DNA of 64,000 bases from Nageia nagi (taxonomy: Eukaryota > Pinophyta): the NCBI GenBank assembly GCA_050084985.1, contig JBITNC010000001.1:49042001-49106000 (forward strand), written 5' to 3'. The notes under the pieces are model-generated. The model saw only the letters and a program-made list of their open reading frames with translations. It made no database searches and was not told where the DNA came from. Position numbers and translations under genes: made by a program. Position 1 is the first letter of the stretch. Each line of letters begins with the position of its first letter. Below are positions 23,181 through 34,559 of this stretch, one piece after another.

Positions 23181-23420
23181 TTGGATTGGAAAGGATCTCT
23201 ATATATCTTCTTATCTATTAGGCAAACATACATATATAGTTGCAAGGATGGTGGTGGTGCATTACAAAGAAAGTGTAGTGGGTTTTTATGGGGTTTTGCT
23301 TCTTATAGGAGATGGTTATTAGCTAATTTTTTTAGGATGACACAAATTAAAAATACCAATCCTCCAAATCATATTCATATTATGAAAATGATAGTGGTAT
23401 TTTCAAGTGAAAATTCTTGA
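23181..23420 (+). other. Conserved open reading in palindrome arm (unidentified)
   Basis: The reading with GFASYRRWLLANFFRMTQI and NTNPPNHIHIMK recurs in all four arms: here, on the plus strand near 17020-17200, and on the minus strand near 17560-17370 and 23895-23578. The minus-strand copy at 23578 is open for 105 residues (FLLGFISCKRWLLAIFVGM; DPNPPTHIDIMQKM). It lies opposite and upstream of the Agenet piece. Preservation may simply reflect arm similarity. I do not know a family for it. Confidence 0.25.
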
Positions 23421-23464
23421 GGAAGTTTACGTGGAATATGGTAGATGATAAGGATTCACAAACT

Positions 23465-23533
23465 TAGAGTTAAATCCAAAAGCTTCTTTATCTCAATTTT
23501 AGAGGAGGTAGATAGTTGTTAATGTACTGTAAT
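23465..23533. repeat. Spacer of palindrome P2
   Basis: These 69 bases match the P1 spacer (17252-17319) with roughly a dozen substitutions. The arms begin on either side at 'cacaaact' and 'agtttgtg'. Confidence 0.7.
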
Positions 23534-24469
23534 AGTTTGTGACTCCTTATTATCCACCATATTTTGTGTAAACTACCTCAAGTTTTTTCACTTGAAAAAA
23601 CCATCATTTTTTGCATGATATCAATATGGGTTGGAGGATTGGGATCTGTAATTTGTGTCATCCCAACAAAAATAGCTAAGAGCCATCTTTTGCAAGAAAT
23701 AAAACCTAATAAAAATCCAACATTGGAATACACCACCATCCTTGCAACTATATATGCATGATTGACTTGTAGAGAAAATATATGAAGAGAATTTCTAATC
23801 CAAAGGATAGAGTTGAGGGGGAAGAAGCTCCAAACCCATGGTAATAGGAGATAAAAGGCTTTCAAAACATTAAAGGAGATTGAAGTGTTGTGCATAAAAC
23901 ATGTCTATTATGGTGTGTGGTACCAACCAATATTTATAGATGATGTGTTGAAGGATGGAATCATTGAGTAGTACATTGATGTTTTGTACTTGAAATGGAA
24001 TAGGGGCCTACAAGAGGTGCAGGATCCCATAATAGTGAGGCATAAACCTCCCACGCTGTATTTGAGGATGGATTTTATGTTAAGAGAAGAATTAGAGACA
24101 TGGAACAAATATGGTTGGTGTATGGGGAGGGAGGTAGACTATGATGATGATAATAAAGTATATAAAGTTATTTTTGATATGATTAGTTATTATGAAATAT
24201 CACATATGCCATCATAGATATTGAAGAATGATCAATGGATTCACCCAAAAATACCCCTTTCCACCATACAAGTAAGATTTATAGGTTGCTTGATTTATTT
24301 TTCTACTATGATTTATATTTGCCATCATAAATGGATTTTTATTTCATTGAATTTTTGCTAATTGAATTGATTTAAGCTATAAAGTGGTGCTTGCGTTATT
24401 TGTGAATTGGTTTTTATAGATAAATATGGAAAATTTTCTTCTTCTTTCTCATTTCTTTTTATTTTCTTG
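23534..24469 (+). repeat. Palindrome P2, right arm, proximal part
   Basis: Direct copy of 17320-18255. It is cut at 24469 by insertion of element B and resumes at 30468 with 'catgatatcaagctt', exactly as the uninterrupted 18263 copy continues. Confidence 0.8.
23877..24217 (+). pseudogene. Tandem Agenet (Tudor-like) fragment in P2 right arm
   Basis: Module 1 reads YYGVWYQPIFIDDVLKDG, then LQEVQDPIIVRHKPP. Module 2 reads LRMDFMLREELETWNKYGWC, then MGREVDYDDDNKVYKVIF. Both are the same pieces as at 17660. One stop falls in module 1 and the end has shifted (SYYEISHMPS). Confidence 0.55.
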
Positions 24470-25205
24470 TGATCCAAATTGGATCATGTTAGGTTGTCTT
24501 TTCAAAAGTAGTACTCAGTCTAGAGGTACCTATGATTGGAGATAGATCGAAAATCAAAATTTGGAGTTGATCAGCATTCAATTTTAGGCTACTAGTGGTA
24601 TGTAAAAATCTAAATCTAGGCTACCACTAGCATACAATTTGATGAGTCAATAGTGGGAGTCGAAGGGATGTTGATGTGTTGGGTAGAGGAACTCTTTTAG
24701 CTTCCATAACTAATGTCAAGAAGGCATTTATAAGGTGATTCAAGGCTTATTAAAGAGCATGCCACCCTCCCTTATTTCTTCAATGAGATTTTTGAGAGTT
24801 TGTAGATTTTGGGATTGTAGGATTTGAAGGAAGGCCAAGAGTCATTCGAGAGTTCCATGGTTCTAAGATTATATTTTTCTTCTTACTATAGGAGATTGCA
24901 TTAATTATAGAAGATTATATTTCTATTATGTTGATGGTATTTCTCTATGCATGTAATATTATAATGTCCATAGATAATTAGAAGAAAAGGCTCCAATTCC
25001 ATGGTAGATTATCTCACATTGGGTAAAGTAGGGTAAATCATTATGTTGATCTTGTTGTGTGTTTGAGATTGATAGTTTGTGATTAAAATTGAGTAAATTT
25101 CAAATTTATATAAAATTTGTATGATTTCATAATGGTTAACTATTTTCTTACAAATCTATAAGTGGGGATGGAAGTATGCTATAAGAATCTGATGATTACG
25201 GATCA
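24470..25205 (+). repeat. 5' LTR of element B
   Basis: It runs TGATCCAAATTGG ... GGATCA, 736 bases. It aligns with 29913-30462 but carries about 170 more bases (around 24757-24925) that the 3' LTR has lost. Confidence 0.9.
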
Positions 25206-25207
25206 TG

Positions 25208-25219
25208 TGGTATCATAGC
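25208..25219 (+). other. Primer binding site of element B (initiator Met tRNA)
   Basis: TGGTATCATAGC lies two bases after the LTR and differs by one base from the TGGTATCAGAGC common to plant elements primed by initiator tRNA-Met. Confidence 0.85.
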
Positions 25220-25361
25220 TTATGCTATCAAAACTTGGGGCTAGAATTTTGGGAATTCCATGTAGCCATTGACATGAAATTTGATGTTTAGGAGGAGATA
25301 TAAAAGATCAAAATTGATTCCATAGGATCTTAATATTAGTTGATGGGTAAGAGCAAAAGAA

Positions 25362-26330
25362 ATGGATAATGTGAAGAAATAGTCACCTATATGTACCATG
25401 ATAAGGAGGTTTTTGGAAATGGAGAGTCATTTGGATAGGTTAGCTGAGTTTTTGGTTACTAGAGTAAATGCAAATGTCAATCAAAGATATCATGATGTAG
25501 TTGGGAGACTTGATTCATCATCTTTATCAAATAGAGTTCCTTTTAAGGTAAAGGACAAAGTGGACATTACTACTTTTGGAGGAGACATTGATGAGGAAAA
25601 TATGAATAATTGGTTGAAACAACTAGAGGTTTATTTCCATATTCATGGTGTTGTAAATGATGTTGATAAAATCTTTTTTGCTAGATTAAATATGAGTGGA
25701 CATGATTTAGTTTTATGGGAAAGCCATGTAGAAACTCTTAATCATGAACACTTATTTGAAATATCTTCTTCGAATGAATTTAAGAAGTTCTTAAGAGATC
25801 AATTCTATCCACTAGGATATCATAATAAAAAATTGATGAAATGGTAATTCTTTAGAGAACAAAGAGGATAAAATGTTCAAGAATACACTACAAAATTTAG
25901 GAAATAAGATACTTTGCTTGGGGTTTCACTAAAAGATCCTCAAAATTTAATGAAGTACATTGGAGGTTTACATAGTCATTTGCAAAAGACTATCATGTTG
26001 TTTAATCCTAATTATCTTGATCAAGTGTGTGTGCAAGCACAATACTTAGAGGACGATGGTAAAGGAAGGAGACAATATGATGAATCCAAAAAGGATTCTA
26101 ATTCAAGGGGAGGAAAAGAGAAAGGTAAATCTCAAGATAAAGGAAAAGGTAAGCAAGAAAATTAAACCACTAATATTTCAAAGAAAGAAGATGATAGTAC
26201 ACATTGTATTCATTATGATGAATATGGTCATATTGATGATAAATGTTGAAAATTACATCCAAAATTATGTCCATATAAGCATAAGAATAAAAAGAAAACT
26301 AATGCTATGGTTTTTTGATATGATGATATT
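25362..26330 (+). pseudogene. gag of element B
   Basis: ATG 25362 (MDNVKK, a stop, then RRFLEMESHLDRLAEFLV) starts the best frame. The capsid core reads VDITTFGGDIDEENMNNWLK, then LEVYFHIH and later ARLNMSGHDLVLWES, FLRDQFYPLGY, VQEYTTKFRK and YIGGLHSHLQKTI, the standard Retrotrans_gag pattern. A Lys/Gly-rich tail precedes the zinc-knuckle remnant at about 26195 (HCIHYDEYGHIDDKC), where the second Cys is Tyr. Stops at CAA/CAG positions and one shift break it. Confidence 0.8.
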
Positions 26331-26399
26331 GAGGGAAGTTTAGATGTTGATGAGAGAATAAATTATTCATCCATTAAAAAGGTTGAAGAAAATCAAGAA

Positions 26400-26960
26400 A
26401 TTGAAGAACAAAGGATTAAATTATTCCACCTCAAAATCCAAATTAAGAAAACCAAAGTAGATTTCATTATTGACCTGGGTTCTTAAGCAAATTTGATTTC
26501 AGAAAATATGGTAAGTAATTTGGGATTGGAAACTTTCAACCATCCAAATCCATATCCTTTGGGTTGGGTGCATCATAGTGCTAGTTTGCAATTCACTAAA
26601 TAATGTAAGTTGAAATTTTCTATTTGTACAAAGTACATTGATGAAGTTGTGGTTGATGTTCCTTTATATATTTATGGTGTTATTCTTGGTAACCCTTACA
26701 TGTGAGATAGAGATGTCATTTATTATAGAAGATTGAATAAATTACAACTGGTGAAAGGTGAAAAGATGTTTCTAGCTAGTGCACATGAAAGTAGGAAAAA
26801 GCTACCTTTGGTCACTATTAGTAAGGTAAAATGCCTTGTAAATGCTTCTAAAATTTTTGTTCTAATCATGGTGAAAATAAGAACCTCAAGTGAGGTGAAT
26901 GTCATGCTATTAGCGATGTGCAATACTGATTTGACACTACTAATAACATGCAAAAGAAAG
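26400..26960 (+). pseudogene. Protease of element B
   Basis: VDFIIDLGS(stop)ANLIS matches the D-[ST]-G-[SA] active site (Asp codon 26472). Downstream, VVVDVPLYIYGVILGNPYMWDRD matches the 'D.p..D.iLG.pWl...d' flap and C-terminal region of chromovirus proteases. The linker to RT is partly open in more than one frame. Confidence 0.7.
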
Positions 26961-27053
26961 GAATAGATGCAAGATTTGGTTTAAAAGTTTACTACCTTAT
27001 TTGTAGAGCCATAGGGATTACCTCCTATGCAAGATATATAGAATGATACTTAA

Positions 27054-28340
27054 TTGTTACCTAATGCTTTATTTCCCAACATAACTTTGTATAGGCAATC
27101 AATTTTGGAGCAAGGGGAGATAAGGAGGCAAATTCAAGAGTTAGTTGATCAAAGTGTGATCAAACCAAGTATATCTCCATGTGGACCATTTATTGTTTTG
27201 TATACTAAGAAAGATCAAACTTGGACAATGTGCATTGATTATAGAGCACTAAACAAAATCACCATAAAAAATTGCTATCCTTTGCCTCAAATAAATGATC
27301 TTTTGGATTAGTTTCAAGGGGCAATATTCTTCATAAAATTGGACTTGAGGAGTGAATATCACCAAGTTAGAATCAAGGAGGAGGATATTTTAGACATTAA
27401 TTTCAAGACAAGATAAGGTCTATTTGAGTGGCTTATTTTTCCATTTGGTTTGTGTAATGCACTAGTTACTTTCATGAGAGTAATGAATGATGTATTTCAT
27501 CCATTTATTGATTCTTTTGTTGTTGTATACTTGGATGATATTCTTGTTTATAGTTCTACTTGGGAAGAACATGTTGTACATATTAGATAAGTATTTCAAA
27601 CTTTGCATAAGGAGAAGTTGTTATTGAAACATTCAAAATGTGAGTTTGAAAAAGAGTCTTTGGTGTATTTTGGCCATGTTATTGGTCATGGAAAACTTAA
27701 GATAGATCCTAGTAAAGTAAGTGCTATAGTAGATTGGCCAAGACCATATAATGTAACTAAAGTAAGGGGTTTCTTAGAATATGTCTTTGAGAAAGTTTAT
27801 TGTTGATTTTTCTCATAGTTCTTCACATTTACTTGATGTAATCAAAAAGAGGCAAGTTTTCCAATGGAGGAAACAACAACAAAAATCTTTTGATACTTTG
27901 AAGAAAAAGATTATTAGTGCACTTGTGCTAGCACTTCCAAATTTATAGAAACCACTTGAAGTGGAGATAGATGCAAGTGACTATGCCATGGGATCCATTT
28001 TGATGCAAGAAGGTAAACCAATTTGCTATCATTATGAAAAGTTTAGTGGGGTTATTTTGAATTATCCTACTTATGATAAGGAAATGTATGCATTGGTCTA
28101 AGCTATTAAAAAGTGGAAACATTACTTAATGGGGAAGAAATAATAATTCATACTGATCATAAACCCTTAAAATATTTACAAACTCAATCAAAATTGCAAC
28201 AAACTAGACACTATATGTGGATGCTTTTTTTGCAACAATTTCATATAGTGATCAAGTATAAGAAATGAACATAGAATAAAGTTGCTAACATGCTTTCTAG
28301 GCCACCTGTAACTACATATTCCATGCAATCAATGAGATGT
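27054..28340 (+). pseudogene. Reverse transcriptase and RNase H of element B
   Basis: The reading is clear: [20 protein letters not shown], then [49 protein letters not shown] and the active site YLDDILVYS (codons from 27528). The thumb KCEFEKESLVYFGHVI follows. RNase H begins about 27950 ([12 protein letters not shown] in another frame) and includes IHTDHKPLKYLQTQSKLQQT near 28150. Two stops and at least two frameshifts disable it. Confidence 0.88.
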
Positions 28341-28481
28341 AATGCTATTTTTGGGCTTCTAATGACATGCAAATAGGGTACAGTAAGTTCCCTCTTAGTG
28401 CTAAATTTTTTTCCTTTTTTGTCTAAGTCATTTTCAGAAGCATATGTGTAGGATCTAGAGTTCAAAGAAATATATGAGTAG

Positions 28482-29680
28482 TTGTTTTCATCTAGATCCA
28501 AGTATGAGGGTTTGGATGAATTTCATTTGCAAATTGGACTTCTTTATCATTTTAATGCATTATGTATCTCTATAGGTGAAAGGATTGGACTGATTAGAGA
28601 AGCACATACTTCAAATATTGTAGGATATTTTAGGGTTGAAAAGATATTGTACAATTTTCAAAGGTATGTATATTGGCAAAAGATGCAAGATCAAGTTGCC
28701 AAGTACATAAGGAGGTATTCTTTGTGTTGCACTAGAAAGCCAAGTAATATGAAATTGAGTTTGTATCAACCACTTCCAGTGCCTTCACATCCATGGGAGT
28801 GTATCTCAATGGATTTTGTGGGAGGATTGCCTATGACTAAGAAGGGTCATGACTATTTATTTTTCATTTTGGATGGATTTAGAAATATGTGTGTTTTGAT
28901 TCCATGTAAAAAGACTATAACATGACAAGATGCTATAAATTTATTCTTTTCTCATGTTTGGGTTCATTTTGGATTGTCTAATTCCATTATTTCAAATATA
29001 TATAGTAGATTTTTGGGCAAGTTTTGGACATATTTATGGGGAAAGATGGACACAAGGTTGAAAAGGAGTATTGCCTTTTATCCTCAAATGGATGGAAAAA
29101 TTGAAGTGGTGTATAGGACAATAGTTCATCTCTTGAGAGGTTATTGTGGCAAACATCCTAAGTCTTGGGATGAACATATTGAATATATCCAACATGCATA
29201 CACCAGGGTAGTTCATTCTTTCATTAATAAGAGTCCTTTTGAGACTTGTTTTGGTTATTTACCACCTTCAGCTTTTGATTATGTATTTGGAAAGCAAAGG
29301 ATGTACAAAATTCACTTGAGAAAGAGGAAAAACAAGCTAAAAAATTTGTTGAAAAGATTAGGCAAATTCATTTTAAATTCCAAGAGAAACTTGAGACAAG
29401 CCAAGCCAAGTACAAGATGAGACATGAAAAACATAGAGTTGATTGTAAGTTTCATGTGGGAGACCTTTTTTGGTAGCATCTTAGTAAGGAGAGGTTGCAA
29501 GAACCAACCAAGAAGTTGAAACCTATAAATTATGGACCATTTGAGATTATGGAGCAAGTAAGTGAGAATGCTTTTAGATTGAATCTACCATAATATATGA
29601 ACATCTATTTAGTTGTGAATGTTGAGCATTTGAAATTGTATAAACCATTTATATTGATTGAATATGAAGCAAGTTTAGAT
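28482..29680 (+). pseudogene. Integrase of element B
   Basis: The zinc head appears as LIREAHTSNIVGYFRVEKIL, YWQKMQDQVAKYIRRYSLC. In the core, CISMDFVGGLPMTKKGHDYL keeps the first Asp (28810). The second Asp is Asn in SNSIISNIYSRFLGKFW (about 28970). The Glu of FYPQMDGKIEVVYRT is intact (29105). The C-terminal region follows after a shift: VGDLFW, KLKPINYGPFEIMEQVSENAF and VVNVEHLKLY. One TGA interrupts the core at 28923. Confidence 0.85.
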
Positions 29681-29689
29681 TAAATTTTA

Positions 29690-29845
29690 CCATCTATTGA
29701 TGAATTAGATCCTAAAACTATGGATGAACTCAAGGAGGACACCATATTGTAAAAGATGGTTCCTATTACAAGAAGAGGTGAAATAGAACCATGGTTGGTT
29801 ATATTGAAAGGATGAAAGCCTACTAAAGCTAAGTGGATGAACATG
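29690..29845 (+). pseudogene. Chromodomain remnant of element B
   Basis: After the integrase the frame reads DTIL(stop)KMVPITRRGEIEPWLV, then LKG and KPTKAKWM. This matches the reduced chromodomain at the end of chromovirus integrases ('e.Il..r.......eylVkWkG.p...atW'). Such domains guide integration to particular chromatin. Two stops replace Gln or Arg codons. Confidence 0.6.
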
Positions 29846-29902
29846 TATATATTTGGGGAGTTGTATCCTCATATATGCATTTGTGGGACCAAATGCTTCC
29901 TT

Positions 29903-29912
29903 ATTGGGGAGG
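29903..29912 (+). other. Polypurine tract of element B
   Basis: The run ttggggagg directly precedes the TG of the 3' LTR. Confidence 0.7.
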
Positions 29913-30462
29913 TGTTATCTAAATTGGATCATGTTAGGTTATATTTTTAGGAGTAGTACATAGTCTAGAGGTACCTATGCTTGGAGATAGATCAAAGATT
30001 GAAATCTAGAGTTGATCGATATTCAATTTTAGGCCATTAGTCATGTGCATAAATATGAGATTAGGCTACCACTAGTGTACAATTTTAAGGTACATGATGT
30101 GTTGGGCAGAGAAACTCTTTCAACTTCCATAACTAATGTCAAGAAGGCATTTCTAAGGCTTATTAAAGAGATTGTATTTCCATTGTGTTGATGCTATTTC
30201 TTTATGCATGTAATATTGTAATTTCCATAGAAAATGAGAAGAGAAGGATCAAATTACATGTTGGATTAGCCCACATTAGATGAACTAGGGTAAATCATTA
30301 TGCTGATCTTATTATGTGTTTAAGATTGTTAGTTTGTGATTCACATTGAGCAAGTTTCAAATTTATAAGCAATTTGTATGATCTTATAATGGTTAACTAT
30401 TTTTGTTTGAATCTATAAGTGAGGATTCGAGTATGCTATAAGCATCCAATGATTACAAATCA
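29913..30462 (+). repeat. 3' LTR of element B (with internal deletion)
   Basis: It begins TGTTATCTAAATTGG and ends AAATCA, 550 bases. It lacks about 170 bases after 'gcttattaaagag' compared with the 5' LTR. Scattered substitutions show that the insertion is old. Confidence 0.9.
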
Positions 30463-30467
30463 TGTTG

Positions 30468-32560
30468 CATGATATCAAGCTTAGCATGCTGAATTGAGCT
30501 TCAAGTTATTGTCAAGGAGTGGTAGGTGCTTGGAATTTATCATGGGTTTGGTTAATGATGTTTCTTTTTATGACCTTGTTGACAATGCCAATGACTTCAC
30601 TCTTTTTTTGTATGTAAGAAAAATATTTTTCATGCTATACTCTACTCGGTTTATCAATATTTAATTCATTAGATTCCTTATCTCTTAGACATGTAAAAAG
30701 ATTTATCACACATGTACTTGAAAATATAATATGTTAACTTGTAACATCCCTCTTTATTCCTTTAACTATTTGATTATGCTAACTGGAAACATCTGTCTTT
30801 CCTCTTGTAACTTTTTTGAGTCACATTTCTTTGTACTTGTTTACAACAAGTTAGATAAGAAGCATTCCATGTGAAATTGGTAGGCCTAATAAATTGATTA
30901 TTAGAGTACTCTACCTTCAATATAAAATTCTATAAAGCCAAATCCCTTTAGCATTGGGTAATTTTCTTCATTGGAGATACTATTTATAGGGAACAACTTA
31001 TTGTATAACAATATATTATTTAAGTTAGGAAAATTTAAAAAATCATAATCAATTAACCCTATATGATGCCTATGTAGAATCTTACAAGATATATTATCTT
31101 TTGAACAAGGCAATTATATCAATCATCATGGAAAGAATTAATAAGTGAAAAAATAAAAGGGTTATTTTCTATGAGTATCAACCTTCCCATTTCCACCCTT
31201 TCTTTAAATTGTTGGATACACTATTGATGAATTTGAATTTCTTTGGAACCATTATGAAGGGTATTGAAAACCTTAAAAGAGAGAACATATTTGAATTTAG
31301 ATACAAATAACTTGATGAGAAGCATACCTCAAAGTATATGTAACTTTAAAAAATTTGAGAAACTCTTTCTTGAATGTAATAAATTATTTTGTACAACTCC
31401 AAAATCCATAGTAAACCTCCAAAATTTGAAATCCTTGTATTTATAATAAAATAATTTGAGACTACAATGAAATATGAAACCTCCAAATCTCAAAGAGATA
31501 TAGTTTTGCATTCATTCATTTTTCAATTGTTATCACATAGCATTCCTCAACTTAAGGATCATGATTAGCTTCTTCTCTTTAACAATAATTTATTTAGTTA
31601 TGTTCTTGAATTGTTACAATTTTCTCTTATTATAGTATATTTGGATATAATAGATAAAGTCCTTGGAGTAAGCATTATTGAATCTATTGGTAAATTCATT
31701 ATCTTGTTGCATATAGTTGAATTAAGTTCTAGGAATCTATAGTGTGGAAAGAGAGATATGAGTTCTTAAATTGTTTGTGGATTTTGTTGATATTGGATTT
31801 TTTCCATGGTCCATATCAATTGATGTTCCTCATGGTCATCATGGAGCTCTTCTTGAGTAGCTATATGTGAAATATAATATACTTACATTGAATCCCTTGG
31901 TTATATCCACCCATATTCAATATATATAAATAAATTGACAAAAATTTCATCTAATCCTATTATTTATTAATGATAAAAATTTAATATCTTATACTAATAA
32001 CTTTATATTTTTAAATTTCATCTGTTTCCTTCAACTCTTTTTTAAATGTATCCAAACATTAAGAATTGAATTTTATAAATGCTTTATTGATGATTATCAT
32101 TTAAGGGGGTATATGGTTCTTATTTCTTCAAATAAATTTCCCAAGAACTATATGTACCTATGTTATTTTAAGGACAAATTTTGATTACTTCCTCATACTC
32201 AACTTTTGAAAAAGATATTATAATCATTGGTTGTTTTATACTTGCCCAAAGTCATCATTAAAATATTCTTATAACACCATTATTGATTTTGATTTATGAT
32301 TCATATAATATCAATGGGCTCTTTCAAGGTATAAATAAAAAATATAGAAAAAAATTCATCTTCATTGTTAGTCGAATGCACTTATTTTTAAAATATTTAG
32401 AGCAAACATGAAAGAACTTGTTGAGAGCTTAGATAATAATATAAAAATTATAAAAATTGAATGTATATTATGGAAAACATATGAATATTATCAATGATAC
32501 ATGTTGGTCAAAAACTTCATTAAACATGTTAAATATAAAATGATTATGTAATTTAATATT
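30468..32560 (+). repeat. Palindrome P2, right arm, distal part (unit 2)
   Basis: Continues the arm cut at 24469. It matches 18263-19390 directly. Its outer portion (32150-32560) is an inverted copy of 34600-35090 and 21600-21940; for example, 'agagcttagataataata' at 32428 mirrors 'attattatctaaactctc' at 34832. Bases 31620-32560 are absent from unit 1, probably deleted there. Confidence 0.75.
31258..31745 (+). pseudogene. Leucine-rich-repeat fragment, unit 2
   Basis: Plant-type LRRs can be followed: YLNLDTNNLMRSIPQSICNF, KKFEKLFLECNKLFCTTPKS, IVNLQNLKSLYL, then after shifts YLDIIDKVLGVSIIESIGKF and LLHIVELSSRN (31636-31740). The spacing of about 24 residues and 'IP.SI.N' fit the extracellular LRRs of receptor-like kinases and proteins. 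No signal peptide, transmembrane segment or kinase is attached, so this is a gene piece embedded in the repeat. It is present only in right-pointing arms. Confidence 0.65.
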
Positions 32561-34030
32561 CCCTCTAGTTTATAGCTATCTTGGATCTATAAAATGTGTA
32601 TTGATTGTCCAAATTGATTGAAGGAAGGAATGATAGTTTAAGTATCAATATGATGAAATATGAACATAATGTTTTAGCCTAGTTTTTAAAGTGAGATATA
32701 GAATTGTAAAAAAAAAAAGAAGCGATGATGCTCTAAAAAATACCTATACATTTATTTTTTCTCATTTTACAATTAAAAAAAAGTAAAATCAACATTAACT
32801 TCCTTTTAATATATTTGTTTGTAATACCTATCATTAGTTTTTAAATATCATAATTTCATACTTTGATTCCAATATTTCCCATTAATTACAAACTATTTCC
32901 ATAGTTTTGTTAGGAGTTATTTCAATACCTATTTTACATCCAACCTTCTTGCTTGATCTTGGTTGTTCCAAAGGAACTACATTTAGAGTTTGATGATCCC
33001 AATTTTACTTTAGAAAATGGTTCAAGGTTTATGTAGTCATAAAATATTCTTCATATTTTAATTGAATGGTTGGTACCTTTTCAGATGTTAGCTATGAGAA
33101 AAACCTCACAAGACTTTTGAATTTTTTTTTTGCCACTCTAGGGACCTTAAAAATAGGCTTTCCATAACCTATTTTTTAAGAATGTCTCAAATATTAAATA
33201 TTTCATGAATTTTATTTGAAGTATCCTTCTATATATTTTAGAATAACTTTATTCTAAAACTCTAAGCATTAATATTGAAGCCTATTAATCTCATCATTAT
33301 GCTTACTAGATCATAGACTAAATTTTCATTGAAAATGACATTAAATTATTATAACTCTACAATAACAAAGGATTTTCTAAATCTTACCCCTATTCAATAG
33401 GACTTATCTAAAGCTAAAATGTCTAAATTTTTGATTTTTACTTAACTTTATGAAAATAAAAGCCTTTGGCTAGCCCTTTTTTACTTTTCTAATTGCAAAA
33501 TTCTATGATGTATTGTATGGTGCCATATGAGATTATCATCAAAATAGTACTCAAAACTATAAAAATGACTAACTTAACATTGAAATATCTCAAATCTAAA
33601 TCTAATACCTTAAATTACTATCTAACTTTGTATATAATTCTACAAAGGTTTCTATAATTTACTAAAACTTTTTCCCTTACCTTAGGTAATTTTGATTTCT
33701 CTAAAATCTAAATTTTTTTATTGAAAATATAATCTACTAGAAAGATTAGAAGATGACCTCAAATCATACTACACTCCACTAAATTGCTAAATTGAACTAG
33801 TTAATACTAAATCTAAAATAACTCAAATTACTAATCATACTAATATGAAAAACTTGCTGCCAATTATCACTTTTTTCTTTCTTAGTATTTAGAATTTCTA
33901 TTACTACAATTGATATTAATTTCTACTTGGCTAATTTTATGAATTAAATTCATAAATCTAATACTATAAACAAATAAAAAACCTTAGGCTAAAAATAAGT
34001 AGTTAAAATAATAAGCAGCAACTTCTTTTA
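32560..34030. other. Loop of unit 2, no gene seen
   Basis: Counterpart of about 19400-20820. AT-rich, without a supportable coding frame. Confidence 0.4.
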
Positions 34031-34480
34031 TTTGAGCTTTTTAGAATAAGTTCACTAGAATGTGCATTTGTTTTTGAATTGACACCAATGTGATTCTCAA
34101 AACTACCAGAAGAGACCTTGTTGGGAATTTTACTTTGTATTATCCTAGGTTTCCTTTCCTATGTAGCACATCAACTTCTAAACTCACACCAACACGATTC
34201 TCATAACTACTTGAAGAGACCATGCTAGGAATTTTAATTCTTATTATCCTATGTGGATCTTCAACTTTGGATGAGCTCACTTCATTTACAAACATATGAT
34301 GAGCTTTAACTTTTGAAATTTGAAACTCATCATTACCTCTTCTATGAATTATTTTCTTTTTAAGTTCTTTGGATTTTGGATTTTTGTACTATGCAACAAC
34401 ATATTTTCTCCTTTTTGAGACTAGAGTTGAATCATCATTATTCAATATTTCATACACCAAATCCTACAAGAAAAATCCCA
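34031..34480 (-). pseudogene. Unidentified exon with duplicated IKIP motif, unit 2
   Basis: Minus-strand copy of 20824-21266. The first motif reads IIRIKIPSMVSSSSYENRVG; the second survives only with a frame change (YKVKFPTRSL in place of IQIKIPNKVS). The acceptor-like TTTTTCTTGTAG is kept near 34470. This copy is more decayed than unit 1. Confidence 0.4.
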
Positions 34481-34559
34481 ATTTTTCATTAGAAAGGCAT
34501 ATTAAAATATATGAAGCCTCAAAAGTGGACTTCACATATTAATATTTGTTAATAAACAA

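Larger units (their letters stand above)
21410..23464 (-). repeat. Palindrome P2, left arm
   Basis: Inverted with respect to P2's right arm (23534-24469, 30468-32560) and P1's right arm. For example, 'gtaacactttaaagaaaaag' at 21939 mirrors the 'ctttctttaaattg' region at 31197, and 'ataggagttacc'-free flanks match throughout. Compared with the right arms it lacks the LRR block. The start is approximate. It carries an Agenet fragment. Confidence 0.7.
24470..30462 (+). mobile_element. Element B: chromovirus (Ty3/gypsy) LTR retrotransposon, complete but dead
   Basis: Both LTRs are present with TG...CA ends, flanked by tcttg (24465-24469) and tgttg (30463-30467), a credible 5-bp target duplication with one change. 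In the uninterrupted copy at 18256 the site reads ttgttgcatgatatc, which confirms the insertion point. The interior is 25206-29912: initiator-Met primer site, gag, protease, RT, RNase H, integrase and chromodomain remnant, then a polypurine tract. It sits in the right arm of palindrome P2 and is younger than that repeat. Stops and several frameshifts disable it. Confidence 0.92.

Noticed and set aside
16208-24469. Transposase for the palindromic repeat
   Set aside because: No DDE or other transposase motif was found in arms or loops on either strand.
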